Positions 34,095 through 43,768 of a DNA stretch of 64,000 nt are shown here, piece by piece; within the stretch, counting starts at the first letter, position 1, and each line of letters begins with the position of its first letter. A program made the translations under genes and the position numbers. The notes under the pieces were generated by a model. The model searched no databases. It was given only the letters and a program-made list of their open reading frames with translations, and had not been told where the DNA came from. The stretch lies in NCBI GenBank assembly GCA_017465085.1, contig JAFTWW010000002.1, positions 19,064 through 83,063 on the forward strand, written 5' to 3'. This stretch comes from Clostridia bacterium (GTDB taxonomy: Bacteria; Bacillota; Clostridia; Oscillospirales; Acutalibacteraceae).

Positions 34095-35333
34095 ATGGAA
34101 TACGGTTGTATAGGCGAAAGGCTTATTCATAGCTTTTCCGCTCAGATTCACCCCAAGCTTTTCGATTATAAATATGAGCTTAAAGAGATAGCTGAGGAAG
34201 ATTTAGATGCCTTTATGAAGGCAAAGGATTTTAAGGCTATCAATGTTACCATACCATATAAGCAGGCTGTGATTCCCTATCTTGATTACATAGATGATAC
34301 GGCAAAAAAGATAGGCGCGGTAAATACCATCGTTAATAAGGATGGAAAGCTTCACGGGTATAATACCGATTTTTCGGGACTCAAGGCCCTTATTAAAAAG
34401 GCGGGTATTGAGATAAAGGATAAAAAGGTTCTTATCTTAGGCTCAGGCGGCACCTCTAAAACCGCAAGGGAGGTAGCAGAGAATTTGGGCGCAAAATCGA
34501 TCTTCCGCCTTTCAAGAGGAAAATCTGAGGATTGCATAACCTATGATGAGGCCTATGAAAAGCATACCGATGCGCAGATTATCATCAATACCACACCCAA
34601 GGGAATGTTCCCCGAAATTAAGGGGACGGCCATTGATATAGATAAATTCCCCTGCCTTTTGGGAGTTATTGATGCAGTTTATAATCCCTTAAGAAGCGAA
34701 CTTGTTCTGAAGGCAAGAGAAAAGGGTATAAAGGCAGAAGGCGGTCTTTATATGCTTATTTCTCAGGCGGCCTTTGCGGCAGAAAAGTTTGTAGGCAGCA
34801 AGGTATCCGAAGAGAAAATCAATCGGATATTTAAGGATATGCTTAAGGATAAGGAGAATATCGTTCTTATCGGTATGCCATCCAGCGGTAAAACAACGGT
34901 TGGAAAGCTTCTCGCCCAAAGGCTCGGCAGGGAGTTTATAGATACCGATAGTGAGATAGTAAATGTGGTGGGTAGATCCATCCCTGAGATTTTCAGCTTT
35001 ATGGGTGAGAAAACCTTCCGCGATATAGAAAGTAATGCCATAGGCGTTATTGCAGGTAGGCAGGGCACCGTTATTGCCACAGGCGGCGGCGCCATATTGA
35101 GAAAAGAGAATGTGGAAAACCTAAGGAAAAACGGTAGGCTTTATTTTATTGACCGTCCTTTAGATAAGCTCATAACAACCTCTGATCGTCCCCTCTCAAG
35201 TAACAGGGTAGACCTTCAAAGAAGATATAACGAGCGGTACAGTATTTATAAAAGCAGTTGCGATTTTTCAGTTTCAGGGGATAGAACACCCGATGAATTT
35301 GCAAATATGATAGAAGAGGAATTCACAAAATGA
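34095..35333 (+). CDS. aroE-aroK: Shikimate dehydrogenase-shikimate kinase fusion
   Basis: 412 residues. The N-terminal 250 residues are AroE (NVTIPYKQAVIPYLD with the catalytic Lys, GAVNTIV, GYNTDFSG, LGSGGTSKTAREV). From about 255 to the end it is AroK (IGMPSSGKTTVGKLLA P-loop, DTDSEIV, RDIES, TGGGAI). One polypeptide thus makes shikimate and phosphorylates it. Such fusions occur sporadically in Clostridia. The AroE part starts at MEYGCIGE, slightly shorter than usual. It overlaps aroQ by ATGA. Confidence 0.93.
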   Translation: MEYGCIGERLIHSFSAQIHPKLFDYKYELKEIAEEDLDAFMKAKDFKAINVTIPYKQAVIPYLDYIDDTAKKIGAVNTIVNKDGKLHGYNTDFSGLKALIKKAGIEIKDKKVLILGSGGTSKTAREVAENLGAKSIFRLSRGKSEDCITYDEAYEKHTDAQIIINTTPKGMFPEIKGTAIDIDKFPCLLGVIDAVYNPLRSELVLKAREKGIKAEGGLYMLISQAAFAAEKFVGSKVSEEKINRIFKDMLKDKENIVLIGMPSSGKTTVGKLLAQRLGREFIDTDSEIVNVVGRSIPEIFSFMGEKTFRDIESNAIGVIAGRQGTVIATGGGAILRKENVENLRKNGRLYFIDRPLDKLITTSDRPLSSNRVDLQRRYNERYSIYKSSCDFSVSGDRTPDEFANMIEEEFTK

Positions 35334-35770
35334 AAATTCTTGTAATCAACGGTCCTAACATAAATATGTTAGGCGTGCGTGAGCCCGAAATTTACGGGGA
35401 TAAATCCTATAAAGCCCTTACCGAGAAGATAAAGTGTTACGCCAAGGCGAAGGGTGTGAAGGTAAAGCTCTTTCAGTCAAACTATGAGGGTGATATTGTA
35501 ACCGAAATTCAAAGAGCCCTTAATATATTTGATGGAATTGTGATAAATCCCGCGGCTTATACACATACAAGCGTTGCTATACTCGATGCCTTAAAATCGG
35601 TTAATATCCCCGCGGTTGAGGTGCATATTTCCGATGTTCCCGCAAGGGAGGAATTCAGGCAGATAAGCTATGTTAAGCAATATTGCTTCAAAACCATAAC
35701 GGGCCACGGTCTTGAAGGCTATATTGAAGCCATTGATAGCCTTATCGAAAGGGCGGAGGGTAAGGTATGA
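35330..35770 (+). CDS. aroQ: Type II 3-dehydroquinate dehydratase
   Basis: 146 residues, usual length. VINGPNINMLGVREPEIYG holds the catalytic loop with Arg and Tyr, FQSNYEGDIV follows, and INPAAYTHTSVAI with VEVHISDV contain the catalytic His and Asn-binding loop. It forms a dodecamer that dehydrates 3-dehydroquinate. It overlaps both neighbours by four bases. Confidence 0.95.
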   Translation: MKILVINGPNINMLGVREPEIYGDKSYKALTEKIKCYAKAKGVKVKLFQSNYEGDIVTEIQRALNIFDGIVINPAAYTHTSVAILDALKSVNIPAVEVHISDVPAREEFRQISYVKQYCFKTITGHGLEGYIEAIDSLIERAEGKV

Positions 35771-36978
35771 CCGTAACAGTCAATAAATCCTTGGCCTTTG
35801 GCACGGTTTCCGCTCCCCCCTCTAAATCAGATGCCCACAGATGCCTTATTGCCGCGGCGATGAGCCAAGGCAGTAGAATAAAAAACGTAGCCGAAAGCGA
35901 GGATATTAAGGCAACCCTTAATTGCCTTAAGAATCTTGGCGCAAAGGTAGAAATAAAGGGAGATACAGTATATCTCGGCGGGCTTAATCCCTTTGATATA
36001 CCCGAAAACACCCTTATAGATTGCGGGGAATCGGGTAGCACCCTTAGATTTTTGCTTCCTCTTTGTTGGCTCTCGGATAAATCCGTTACCCTTACGGGCA
36101 GAGGAAGGCTTATGGAAAGGCCTCTCGATGTATATGAGGAGATATGCGAAAACAGGGGTGTTTCGTTTACCCGAGCAGATAATAAAATCACCGTTTGCGG
36201 TAGGCTTACGGGCGGCGAATTCAGGGTGAGAGGAGATATATCAAGCCAATTTATAACAGGCCTTCTTTTCACCCTGCCTCTTCTTGCTGAGGATAGTAAA
36301 ATAGTTATAGTGGGCAATCTTGAGAGTGAGCCCTATATCAATATGACTCTTAGCACCTTAGCTTTCTTCGGTATAAAAATCGAGAAAACCGATTACGGCT
36401 ATTATATAAAGGGCAATCAGCGTTACGTAGCCCGCGATTTAACCGTTGAGGGAGATTATTCAAACGCCGCATTTTTAGATGCCTTTAATCTTTTAGGCGG
36501 AAAAGTGGATGTAACGGGACTAAAGGATGATAGCCTTCAGGGTGATAAGATTTACCGCCTGATGTTTGAGCAGTTAAAAAGCGGAATTAAAAGCTTTGAT
36601 CTTGCAAACTGCCCCGATTTAGCCCCTGTTATGTTTGCCTTGTCGGCAGCTTTGGGCGGCGCTAAGTTTACGGGCACAAAAAGGCTTAAAATCAAGGAAA
36701 GCGACCGCGCCGAAGCTATGAAGCAGGAGCTTCACAAGTTTGGTATAAATGTGGAGGTTTCCGAAAACTCGGTGGAGGTTAAGGCAGGCGAGCTTAAAGC
36801 CCCCGAGGAAATACTCTGCGGTCATAACGATCACCGAATAGTTATGTCCCTTGTGCTGTTACTTACCCTTACGGGCGGCAGTATTGAGGGCGCTGAAGCA
36901 GTAAGCAAAAGCTTCCCCGATTTTTTTGAGAAAATTAAAACCTTAAATATAGGATTTGTTACGGATGAAACTCGATAA
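35767..36978 (+). CDS. aroA: EPSP synthase
   Basis: 403 residues. PPSKSDAHRCLIAAA, GESGSTLRFLLPL, VRGDISSQFITGL, CPDLAPVMFALSA and RLKIKESDRAEA match the shikimate-3-phosphate and PEP sites. The LLCGHNDHRIVMS segment is also intact. The residue after GESGSTLRF is consistent with neither a clear class I nor II assignment from inspection. Its end overlaps tyrA by 14 bp. Confidence 0.95.
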   Translation: MTVTVNKSLAFGTVSAPPSKSDAHRCLIAAAMSQGSRIKNVAESEDIKATLNCLKNLGAKVEIKGDTVYLGGLNPFDIPENTLIDCGESGSTLRFLLPLCWLSDKSVTLTGRGRLMERPLDVYEEICENRGVSFTRADNKITVCGRLTGGEFRVRGDISSQFITGLLFTLPLLAEDSKIVIVGNLESEPYINMTLSTLAFFGIKIEKTDYGYYIKGNQRYVARDLTVEGDYSNAAFLDAFNLLGGKVDVTGLKDDSLQGDKIYRLMFEQLKSGIKSFDLANCPDLAPVMFALSAALGGAKFTGTKRLKIKESDRAEAMKQELHKFGINVEVSENSVEVKAGELKAPEEILCGHNDHRIVMSLVLLLTLTGGSIEGAEAVSKSFPDFFEKIKTLNIGFVTDETR

Positions 36979-37825
36979 AAACTTAAACATTTTAATAATA
37001 GGCTTAGGTCTTCTTGGCGGAAGCTATGCCAAAGCCCTTAAATCGCAGGGCTTTAAGGTGAGCGCCATAACCAAGGATAAGGGCGATATTGAATATGCCC
37101 TTAAGGAAAATATGATAGATTACGGCACTACCGAGGTAGATAAAACCTTAATAGAAAGCGCCGACCTTATAATCTTCGCCCTCTATCCCAAGGTGTTTCT
37201 CGATTGGATAGAAAGCTACGGTAATCTCATAAAAGAAGATACCGTTGTAACCGATGTTACTGGTGTTAAGGGCAGTATTGTTTATAAGGTGCAGGAGAGC
37301 ATCTCGGCCGAATTTATCTCGGCTCACCCTATGGCAGGTAGAGAGGTTTGCGGCGTGAAAAACAGCAACCCCGAAATCTTCAAGGGCGCAAACTATATTG
37401 TTGTTCCCACCGATAAAAACACCGAAAAGGGCGTAGAAATGTGCAAGGCCTTAGGTGATACTCTCGGCTTTGCCGATGTTTCGGTATTAGGTCCTGAGGA
37501 CCACGATAAAATGATAGCCTTCCTATCCCAGCTTACCCACTGTATAGCCGTTTCCCTTATGTGCGCAAACGACCACCCCGACCTTGTAAGATACACGGGT
37601 GACTCTTTTAGGGACCTTACAAGAATCGCGGATATTAACGATGAGATGTGGAGTGAGCTGTTTCTGGAAAACAAAAAAGCCCTCCTTGATGAAATGGATT
37701 CATATAGGGAGGCTTTCGATAAGCTTTATAACCATATTAAAAACGGCGAGCGAGAGGATATGCGCCAGATGATGCAACTTTCCTCGGCAAGAAGAAAATT
37801 ATTCGGAAAGAGGAAAACATCATGA
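36965..37825 (+). CDS. tyrA: Prephenate dehydrogenase
   Basis: 286 residues. LIIGLGLLGGSYAKAL binds NAD(P), SAHPMAGRE holds the catalytic His and ICG-type loop, and FLSQLTHCIAVSL follows. It oxidatively decarboxylates prephenate to 4-hydroxyphenylpyruvate. No ACT domain is present, so feedback control by Tyr must work elsewhere. ATG at 36965 is chosen over the TTG nine bases earlier because AGGATTT lies at a better distance. Confidence 0.93.
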   Translation: MKLDKNLNILIIGLGLLGGSYAKALKSQGFKVSAITKDKGDIEYALKENMIDYGTTEVDKTLIESADLIIFALYPKVFLDWIESYGNLIKEDTVVTDVTGVKGSIVYKVQESISAEFISAHPMAGREVCGVKNSNPEIFKGANYIVVPTDKNTEKGVEMCKALGDTLGFADVSVLGPEDHDKMIAFLSQLTHCIAVSLMCANDHPDLVRYTGDSFRDLTRIADINDEMWSELFLENKKALLDEMDSYREAFDKLYNHIKNGEREDMRQMMQLSSARRKLFGKRKTS

Positions 37826-38853
37826 ATTTAGAGTTTGAGAGAAAATTACCCATACCAAAACAGGTTAAAAACCGTTATGCTATCAATGATAAGCTTGCCC
37901 TTATCAAGAAGCAGAGAGATGAGGAGATAAAGGATATTTTTGAGGGTAAATCCGATAAGCTAATCCTTGTTATCGGCCCCTGCTCTGCGGATAACAGCGA
38001 ATCGGTGCTTGATTATATCGGAAGACTCCGTAAGGTTTCCGATGAGGTTAAGGATAAGATTTTCATAATCCCGAGAATTTATACCAATAAGCCCCGTACC
38101 ACAGGAGAGGGTTATAAGGGTATGCTCCATCAGCCCAATCCCGATGAGCGCCCCGATATGCTAAAGGGCATTGTAGCCATAAGAGAGCTTCATATGACCG
38201 CTCTGAAAGATTATGGCTTTACCTGCGCCGATGAGATGCTTTATCCCGAAAATCACCGTTATTTATCTGACCTTTTAGCCTATGTTGCGGTGGGCGCAAG
38301 GTCGGTTGAAAATCAGCAACACCGCCTTACCGCCAGCGGCCTTAACGTTCCCGTTGGTATGAAAAACCCCACGGGTGGCGATAACAGCGTTATGATGAAC
38401 GCCATTAAGGCGGCTCAGAGCTCCCACACCTTCATATACAGAGGCTGGGAGGTACACTCAAAGGGCAACCCCTTGGCTCACGCTATTCTAAGAGGCTATA
38501 TTGATGGAAGCGGCAGATGCGTTTCCAACTATCATTATGAGGATCTTGTAAGGCTTTATGAGGATTATGAGAAATCAGGCCTTTCTAACCCTGCGGCAAT
38601 AGTTGACGCCAACCACGCAAACTCGGGCAAAAAGTATCTTGAGCAGATTAGAATTGCCAAGGATGTTATCTATAGCCGTAATCATAATAACGATATCAAA
38701 AAGCTTGTTAAGGGTATTATGATAGAAAGCTATATTGAGGATGGCGCTCAGAAGATTGGCGAGCACATCTACGGTAAATCCATAACCGACCCCTGTCTTG
38801 GTTGGGAGAAAACCGAAAAGCTAATATTAAAATTGGCAGATGAAATAGAGTAA
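37822..38853 (+). CDS. aroF: DAHP synthase, class I AroF/G/H type
   Basis: 343 residues. VIGPCSADNSESVLDY, RIYTNKPRTTGEGYKG, ARSVENQQHR, GMKNPTGGDN and VDANHANSGKK cover the PEP, erythrose-4-phosphate and metal sites. It makes the first committed step of the pathway although it is the last gene of the operon. It overlaps tyrA by ATGA and is followed by a strong terminator. Confidence 0.95.
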   Translation: MNLEFERKLPIPKQVKNRYAINDKLALIKKQRDEEIKDIFEGKSDKLILVIGPCSADNSESVLDYIGRLRKVSDEVKDKIFIIPRIYTNKPRTTGEGYKGMLHQPNPDERPDMLKGIVAIRELHMTALKDYGFTCADEMLYPENHRYLSDLLAYVAVGARSVENQQHRLTASGLNVPVGMKNPTGGDNSVMMNAIKAAQSSHTFIYRGWEVHSKGNPLAHAILRGYIDGSGRCVSNYHYEDLVRLYEDYEKSGLSNPAAIVDANHANSGKKYLEQIRIAKDVIYSRNHNNDIKKLVKGIMIESYIEDGAQKIGEHIYGKSITDPCLGWEKTEKLILKLADEIE

Positions 38854-38892
38854 AAAATTCCCCAGATGCAGTTTGCATCTGGGGAATTTTTT
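38852..38892. terminator. Bidirectional terminator
   Basis: AATTCCCCAGATGCA pairs with TGCATCTGGGGAATT, with A-run and T-run flanks, between aroF (+) and proC (-). Confidence 0.9.
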
Positions 38893-39679
38893 AATTCTTA
38901 CCAAGTTCTTTATTTCTCTTATATGCCGCCTCTATACAAGCGGTTATTGTTTCGTAAAATCCATTTTCCTCCAAAACCTTAACGCCCTCTATGGTGCTGC
39001 CACCCTTTGAGCAAACATTATTTTTAAGAGTTTCGGGGGTATCGGGGCTGCTTAGTACCATCTGCGCCGCGCCAAGCATAGTGTTTGCGGCATATTTAAT
39101 GGCATCCTCACGATTAACGCCGCATTTCTCGGCTCCTCGGGCAAGACCCTCAATCATCATATAAAAGTATGCGGGGCCACAGCCCGATACGGTGCCTGCC
39201 GCATCAAAAAGCTCTTCGGGCACAGCCTCAAAGCTTCCTGCAAACTCCATATCCATAAGAAAATCTTTTATATCCTCTTCGTTTACAAGACCATTGGAGC
39301 AGTATAAAACGGTACCCTTATTAACGGCAACGGGGGTATTCGGCATAATGCGGATTATCGGAAGGGTAATGCCTGCCATTTCGCATATTCTGCGGGTGCT
39401 AAGCCCTGCCGCCATGGTGATGATAAGGGGCTTTTTTTCTTTAAGGGCGGGGGAGAGCTCTGATAAAACCTGCTCCATCATCTGCGGCTTAACGCCTAAG
39501 AAAAGCCTATCGGAAACAAGAGCTACCTTCTTAGGCTCCAAATAGCAAAGACCTAATTTTTCGGCAAACTCTTTTGCCTTTGGGGCGGGGTCGCCGATAC
39601 AAATATCGGTAGTTTTCTTAGAAAGGGCTAACGCTAGCGCTCCGCCCATATTTCCGCAACCGATAAAACCGTATTTCAT
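38891..39679 (-). CDS. proC: Pyrroline-5-carboxylate reductase
   Basis: 262 residues. GFIGCGNMGGALALAL binds NADPH; RIMPNTPVAVNKG and SGCGPAYFYMMIEGLARG with CSKGGSTIEG are the P5CR signature. It makes proline from P5C. ATG at 39679 follows AGGAGT at 8 bp; the longer frame overlapping proA is rejected. It is last in proB-proA-proC. Confidence 0.94.
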   Translation of the reverse strand: MKYGFIGCGNMGGALALALSKKTTDICIGDPAPKAKEFAEKLGLCYLEPKKVALVSDRLFLGVKPQMMEQVLSELSPALKEKKPLIITMAAGLSTRRICEMAGITLPIIRIMPNTPVAVNKGTVLYCSNGLVNEEDIKDFLMDMEFAGSFEAVPEELFDAAGTVSGCGPAYFYMMIEGLARGAEKCGVNREDAIKYAANTMLGAAQMVLSSPDTPETLKNNVCSKGGSTIEGVKVLEENGFYETITACIEAAYKRNKELGKN

Positions 39680-39689
39680 AAAATTACTC

Positions 39690-40940
39690 CTATCTGATGT
39701 GTCCGTCACCGGTTATAAGATACTTATATGTATTAAGCTCCTTAAGTCCCATAGGGCCTCTCGCGTGGAGCTTCTGTGTGGAAATACCCATCTCACAGCC
39801 AAGACCGAATTCACCGCCATCGGTAAAGCGGGTGGAGGCGTTAATATATACCGCCGCGCTATCTATGCGCTTGGCAAAATAATCCTTTGAAAATCGGTCG
39901 TTTGAAATGATGGCCTCGCTGTGTCCCGTAGAGTGAGCGGAAATATGATTAACCGCCTCCTTAACATCCTCAACACATTTAACGGCTAAAATAAAGTCGA
40001 GAAATTCAGTATCAAAATCCGCATCGGTAGCGGGTGTGCCCGAAATGATTTTCTGAGCGTTTTCGCAAAGGCGAAGTTCTACGGGGGTAAGCCCCAAAGC
40101 AATCCTCTTATCAACTAAAACATCTTTAAGGCGGGGCAGAAAATCTTTTGCAATAGCCTTATCAACAAGCAAGACCTCCTCGGCGTTGCAAACGCTGGGC
40201 CTGCTTGTTTTGGCATTTTCTATTATTTTAAGAGCCTTATGGGTATCGGCGGTTTTTTCAACATAAATATGGCATATTCCCGTGCCCGTAGCAATGCAAG
40301 GAACGGTAGCCTCCTTGACACAGGTATTTATAAGTCCTGCTCCTCCGCGCGGAATAAGCAGGTCAACAAAGCCGTTGGCGGTCATAAGCGCCTTGGCGCT
40401 TTCCCTTGAAGTATCGGTAACGAGATTAACGGCGTTTTCGGTGATATTTACGCTTTTAAGTCCCTCCTTAAGCGCATCAACAATGGCGCTTGCCGAGGAG
40501 AATGCCTCTTTGCCGCCTCGGAGGATACAAACATTTCCGCTCTTAATGGCGAGAGCGGCGGCATCGCTGGTAACATTAGGACGGCTCTCATAAATAATGG
40601 CAATAACTCCCATAGGAGCCGAAACCTTCTGTATCTTAAGCCCATCCTCGCGAATTGCTTCCTCCAATACCTCGCCTACGGGGTCGGGAAGAAGGGCCAC
40701 CTGCCTTATACCCTCTGCCATACCTTTGATTCGGTCGGCAGTAAGCAGTAGCCTATCTATCATAACATCGGAGATAACGCCCCGCGCTTTTTCTATATCC
40801 AGGCTGTTTGCGGCAAGGATTTTATCGGTGTTTTTTATAAGATAATCTGCCATTGCGTAAAGGGCATCGTTCTTCTGCTCGGTGGTAAGTCCCGAAACCT
40901 CGCTAACAGCCCCTTTGGCAGCAGTGAACATATCTTTCAT
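39690..40940 (-). CDS. proA: Glutamate-5-semialdehyde dehydrogenase
   Basis: 416 residues, usual length. [55 protein letters not shown] with the catalytic Cys, and [20 protein letters not shown] are present. It reduces glutamyl-5-phosphate. It overlaps proB by ATGA. Confidence 0.95.
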   Translation of the reverse strand: MKDMFTAAKGAVSEVSGLTTEQKNDALYAMADYLIKNTDKILAANSLDIEKARGVISDVMIDRLLLTADRIKGMAEGIRQVALLPDPVGEVLEEAIREDGLKIQKVSAPMGVIAIIYESRPNVTSDAAALAIKSGNVCILRGGKEAFSSASAIVDALKEGLKSVNITENAVNLVTDTSRESAKALMTANGFVDLLIPRGGAGLINTCVKEATVPCIATGTGICHIYVEKTADTHKALKIIENAKTSRPSVCNAEEVLLVDKAIAKDFLPRLKDVLVDKRIALGLTPVELRLCENAQKIISGTPATDADFDTEFLDFILAVKCVEDVKEAVNHISAHSTGHSEAIISNDRFSKDYFAKRIDSAAVYINASTRFTDGGEFGLGCEMGISTQKLHARGPMGLKELNTYKYLITGDGHIR

Positions 40941-41707
40941 TTCTTTCCTCCGGAAAATGTGGTGCCTATATCCTTACCATCAAGAATATCGTAAAGGTTC
41001 GTGGGGCGGTTGCCGTTGGCGATAATCATATCACAGCCCGATTCCATACAAATCTTGGCGGCTTCAAGCTTGGTTGCCATTCCGCCCGTGCCCTGACCTA
41101 AAACACTTCCGCCGCCGAGGGATAAAATCTTATCATCAATCTCGGTTATGCGGGAGATAAGGGTGGCATTTTCATCCTTGTGGGGATCGGCGGTAAAGAG
41201 CCCATCAATATCCGAAAGGAGAATAAGCTTCTCGGCGCCGATGCTCTTTGCCACAATGGCGGCGAGGGTATCGTTATCGCCGATGCCGAGCTCTTCGGTG
41301 GCAACGGTATCGTTCTCATTTATAATGGGGATAACGCCCAACTCTAAAAGGCGGTTAAGGGTATTTTTGAAATTGAGATGCCTCTTTTCAGAAGCAATAT
41401 CCTCACCCGTTATAAGAAGCTGAGCAACGGTTAAGTTATATTCGCTGAATATCTTATCGTATGTATACATCAGTTCGCACTGACCTACCGCGGCGGCCGC
41501 CTGCTTGGTGGGTATATCGTTAGGCCTCTTCATAAGACCTAATTTACCAACGCCCATACCGATAGCGCCCGAGGAAACGATGGTCATATCGTTGCCCGCA
41601 TTTTTAATATCGCTTATTATTTTGCAAAGCTCCTCAACAAGTCTTATATTAAGATGTCCCGTAGGATGCGCCAAGGTGCTCGTTCCTATTTTTACTACAA
41701 TACGCAT
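40937..41707 (-). CDS. proB: Glutamate 5-kinase, PUA-less
   Basis: 256 residues. VVKIGTSTL and [14 protein letters not shown] start the amino-acid kinase domain, followed by [27 protein letters not shown] and [12 protein letters not shown]. The C-terminal PUA domain of many ProB proteins is absent, as in other short Firmicutes forms. It phosphorylates glutamate and is usually the proline-inhibited step. A -10-like TATAAT lies about 40 bp upstream without a clear -35. Confidence 0.94.
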   Translation of the reverse strand: MRIVVKIGTSTLAHPTGHLNIRLVEELCKIISDIKNAGNDMTIVSSGAIGMGVGKLGLMKRPNDIPTKQAAAAVGQCELMYTYDKIFSEYNLTVAQLLITGEDIASEKRHLNFKNTLNRLLELGVIPIINENDTVATEELGIGDNDTLAAIVAKSIGAEKLILLSDIDGLFTADPHKDENATLISRITEIDDKILSLGGGSVLGQGTGGMATKLEAAKICMESGCDMIIANGNRPTNLYDILDGKDIGTTFSGGKK

Positions 41708-41779
41708 AAATCTATCCCCTAAAAGAGTAAATATGTATATATTATAATACAGTTGTTGCGGAAATTAAAGTTATTTTTT

Positions 41780-41806
41780 GAAAAAAGGTCCCGAAAAATC
41801 GGGACC
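41780..41806 (-). terminator. Terminator of the solute-binding protein gene
   Basis: GGTCCCGA and TCGGGACC pair around AAAAA. On the minus strand it is followed by TTTTTTC. It touches the stop codon of the upstream minus-strand gene. Confidence 0.85.
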
Positions 41807-43287
41807 TAATCCTCTTTTATGATAAAGGCGAAATCGATGTACCCGTTTTCGCACTCGGTAGAAATCTCCTTTATAGAGTTGGTAGTAACAATATTTGTGT
41901 TTTCGAAGGCGATGGGAATAAGGTTTTTACCCTCAAGAAGAGTGGTTTGAATACCTTCAAGTTCACCCGCCTCGGTTACGCCGAAATTTGATAAATACTC
42001 CATCTCACTTGCGCTTTTGCAGGTGATAGGGAATACGGCAAAGGGTAAATTCTTTGTATTTAATTGGCTTTGAAGCACCGAAAGAGAATCGGAGGCTTCA
42101 ATATTTATAAAGGTGCTTAAGTTCTGTTGCCAATGGCCAACAATAGCGGTTACCACAGGCTTGATGTTCTCATCGCCGTAATAATATAGGGTGGTTTTGG
42201 GGAATTTTTTATCAGCCGTTTCCTTAACTGCCGCCGAAATAAGACTTTTTGCCCTGTTAAGATTATAAGAGGTAAAACCCGCTCTGCAAACAAATTTATT
42301 GGGCGCTAGAATTTCGGGGAAGAGGGAATCCGCCGCCACAAATCCGCTTTTGAGGGAGGGGGCGAAAATCTCCTCACTTGTTGCGCTTAAAAAAGCGTTT
42401 TTAATTTCGGGGGTGAGCTCATCACCAAGGGTCATAACCCAACAGATATTCTGAAAAGAAATAATATTAAGTCCGCTATCCTGCGCTTCATCAATAAGAG
42501 AATTATTGATAAAGGCTATATCGGTGGTTCCCTTTTTCATAAGCTCCAAAGGAGTTTCCTCTCTTATAGAGAAGAATACCGCGTGGTTATTGGGGGTGAA
42601 GCTACCCGTATATTCCTCGTTGTTATAAAGCCTTATGCCAAAGTTTTCTATACTCCACTTACCCACATAATATGAGCCGTTGGTGAGCAGTTGGCTTCTT
42701 TCAAGACCGTATTTGCCCACAGTGCCCTCGAAAAATTCCTCATTGCAGGGCATACAGATAGATGTGGTGAGGGTGTTCAGGAATTCCTTATCATCGTATA
42801 TGAGGTCGATGGTGAGGGTGTATTCATCAGGAGCGTTAACACCGAGGGAGGATATACCCTTCTCGCCTGCATATATTTCTTTTGCATTTGCAACAGAAAA
42901 AAGTCGGCTCACAAAGGGCGCCTTGGTATCGGGGTTAACCGCCCTTTCAAATGCAAAAAGAAAATCATAGGAGGAAATGGGGGAGCCATCACTCCATTTA
43001 GCATCCTTTCTTATTTTGAAGGTGTAGGTAAGCCCGTCTTTTTCGTAGGCTTCGCAAACGCCGTTTTCTATGTAACCATCCTTGTTCTTGCGCAGTAGTC
43101 CTTCAAAAATATTGCGAACTACCATAAGCTCAATATCGCTTGAGGCAACCTGAGGGTCAAGGGTTACGGGGGCGTTATCCACCTCAAAATATATGGTAGC
43201 ATCAAGATAACTCTTGCCGCAACCCGAAAGGCAGGGGAGCAGCATTATAATACTAAGTATAAGTGCCGTAAGTTTTAATAATCTCAT
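41806..43287 (-). CDS. Oligopeptide-type ABC solute-binding lipoprotein
   Basis: 493 residues, SBP family 5. The signal sequence ends in a lipobox (LPCLSGCGKS, lipidated Cys23). The mature protein has TLDPQVASSDIELMVVRNIF, YTFKIRKDAKWSDGSPIS and DFLFAFERAV, the usual family start. It would bind peptides or similar ligands outside the membrane. No permease or ATPase gene is adjacent, so it is an orphan that must share a transporter. It has its own promoter and terminator. Confidence 0.9.
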   Translation of the reverse strand: MRLLKLTALILSIIMLLPCLSGCGKSYLDATIYFEVDNAPVTLDPQVASSDIELMVVRNIFEGLLRKNKDGYIENGVCEAYEKDGLTYTFKIRKDAKWSDGSPISSYDFLFAFERAVNPDTKAPFVSRLFSVANAKEIYAGEKGISSLGVNAPDEYTLTIDLIYDDKEFLNTLTTSICMPCNEEFFEGTVGKYGLERSQLLTNGSYYVGKWSIENFGIRLYNNEEYTGSFTPNNHAVFFSIREETPLELMKKGTTDIAFINNSLIDEAQDSGLNIISFQNICWVMTLGDELTPEIKNAFLSATSEEIFAPSLKSGFVAADSLFPEILAPNKFVCRAGFTSYNLNRAKSLISAAVKETADKKFPKTTLYYYGDENIKPVVTAIVGHWQQNLSTFINIEASDSLSVLQSQLNTKNLPFAVFPITCKSASEMEYLSNFGVTEAGELEGIQTTLLEGKNLIPIAFENTNIVTTNSIKEISTECENGYIDFAFIIKED

Positions 43288-43319
43288 ATATAACTCTCCG
43301 AAACGCTTAATTCCCCCTT

Positions 43320-43348
43320 ATTATATTCTAATTTGCGACTTTTTTCAA
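43320..43348 (-). promoter_or_regulatory. Promoter of the solute-binding protein gene
   Basis: On the minus strand TTGAAA and TATAAT are separated by 17 bp, 33 bp before the start codon. Confidence 0.75.
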
Positions 43349-43360
43349 CATTTAATATGG

Positions 43361-43434
43361 CTGTAAAGAAAAATACTTGACAGCGGTAGATATATATGCT
43401 ATAATCCTTAACTGTAAAGAAAAATACTTGACAG
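43361..43434 (+). repeat. 23-bp direct repeat around the ylxM promoter
   Basis: CTGTAAAGAAAAATACTTGACAG-type sequence (23 bp) occurs exactly at 43361-43383 and 43412-43434, 51 bp apart. The first copy supplies the -35 box; the second ends in the ribosome site. Confidence 0.85.
43377..43405 (+). promoter_or_regulatory. Consensus promoter of the ylxM-ffh operon
   Basis: TTGACA-17-TATAAT, a perfect match. It starts the SRP/ribosome operon. Confidence 0.85.
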
Positions 43435-43444
43435 GAGGGCTCTT

Positions 43445-43753
43445 ATGCCGAAAGATTTATATATAAGCGCCCTGCTTGATGTTTACGGCTTCTTTTTAAG
43501 CGAAAAGCAAAGAACCCTTGCGGAGTATTATTTTAATGATGATTTATCCCTCGGTGAGATAGCTGAGAACGAGGGTATCACCCGTCAGGGAGTAAGCGAT
43601 TTTATAAAAAGGGCTCAGCAACAGCTATATAAAATGGAGGCCGATTGCGGCTACTGTGAAAAGTTTGCAAAGCTGAGAGAACTTGCCGATAATCTTAAAG
43701 CGGGGGATAACTCCGCCAAAGAAGAGCTGATAGAGATAATAGAAAATATTTAA
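43445..43753 (+). CDS. ylxM: YlxM-family HTH protein (SRP-associated)
   Basis: 102 residues of the UPF0122 family. A sigma-70 region 4-like HTH (LSLGEIAENEGITRQGVSDF) makes up the middle, with a helical C-terminus. It is found before ffh in Firmicutes and is thought to modulate SRP. It is the first gene of the operon and 15 bp before ffh. Confidence 0.9.
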   Translation: MPKDLYISALLDVYGFFLSEKQRTLAEYYFNDDLSLGEIAENEGITRQGVSDFIKRAQQQLYKMEADCGYCEKFAKLRELADNLKAGDNSAKEELIEIIENI

Positions 43754-43768
43754 CAAAGGAGGGGCAAT

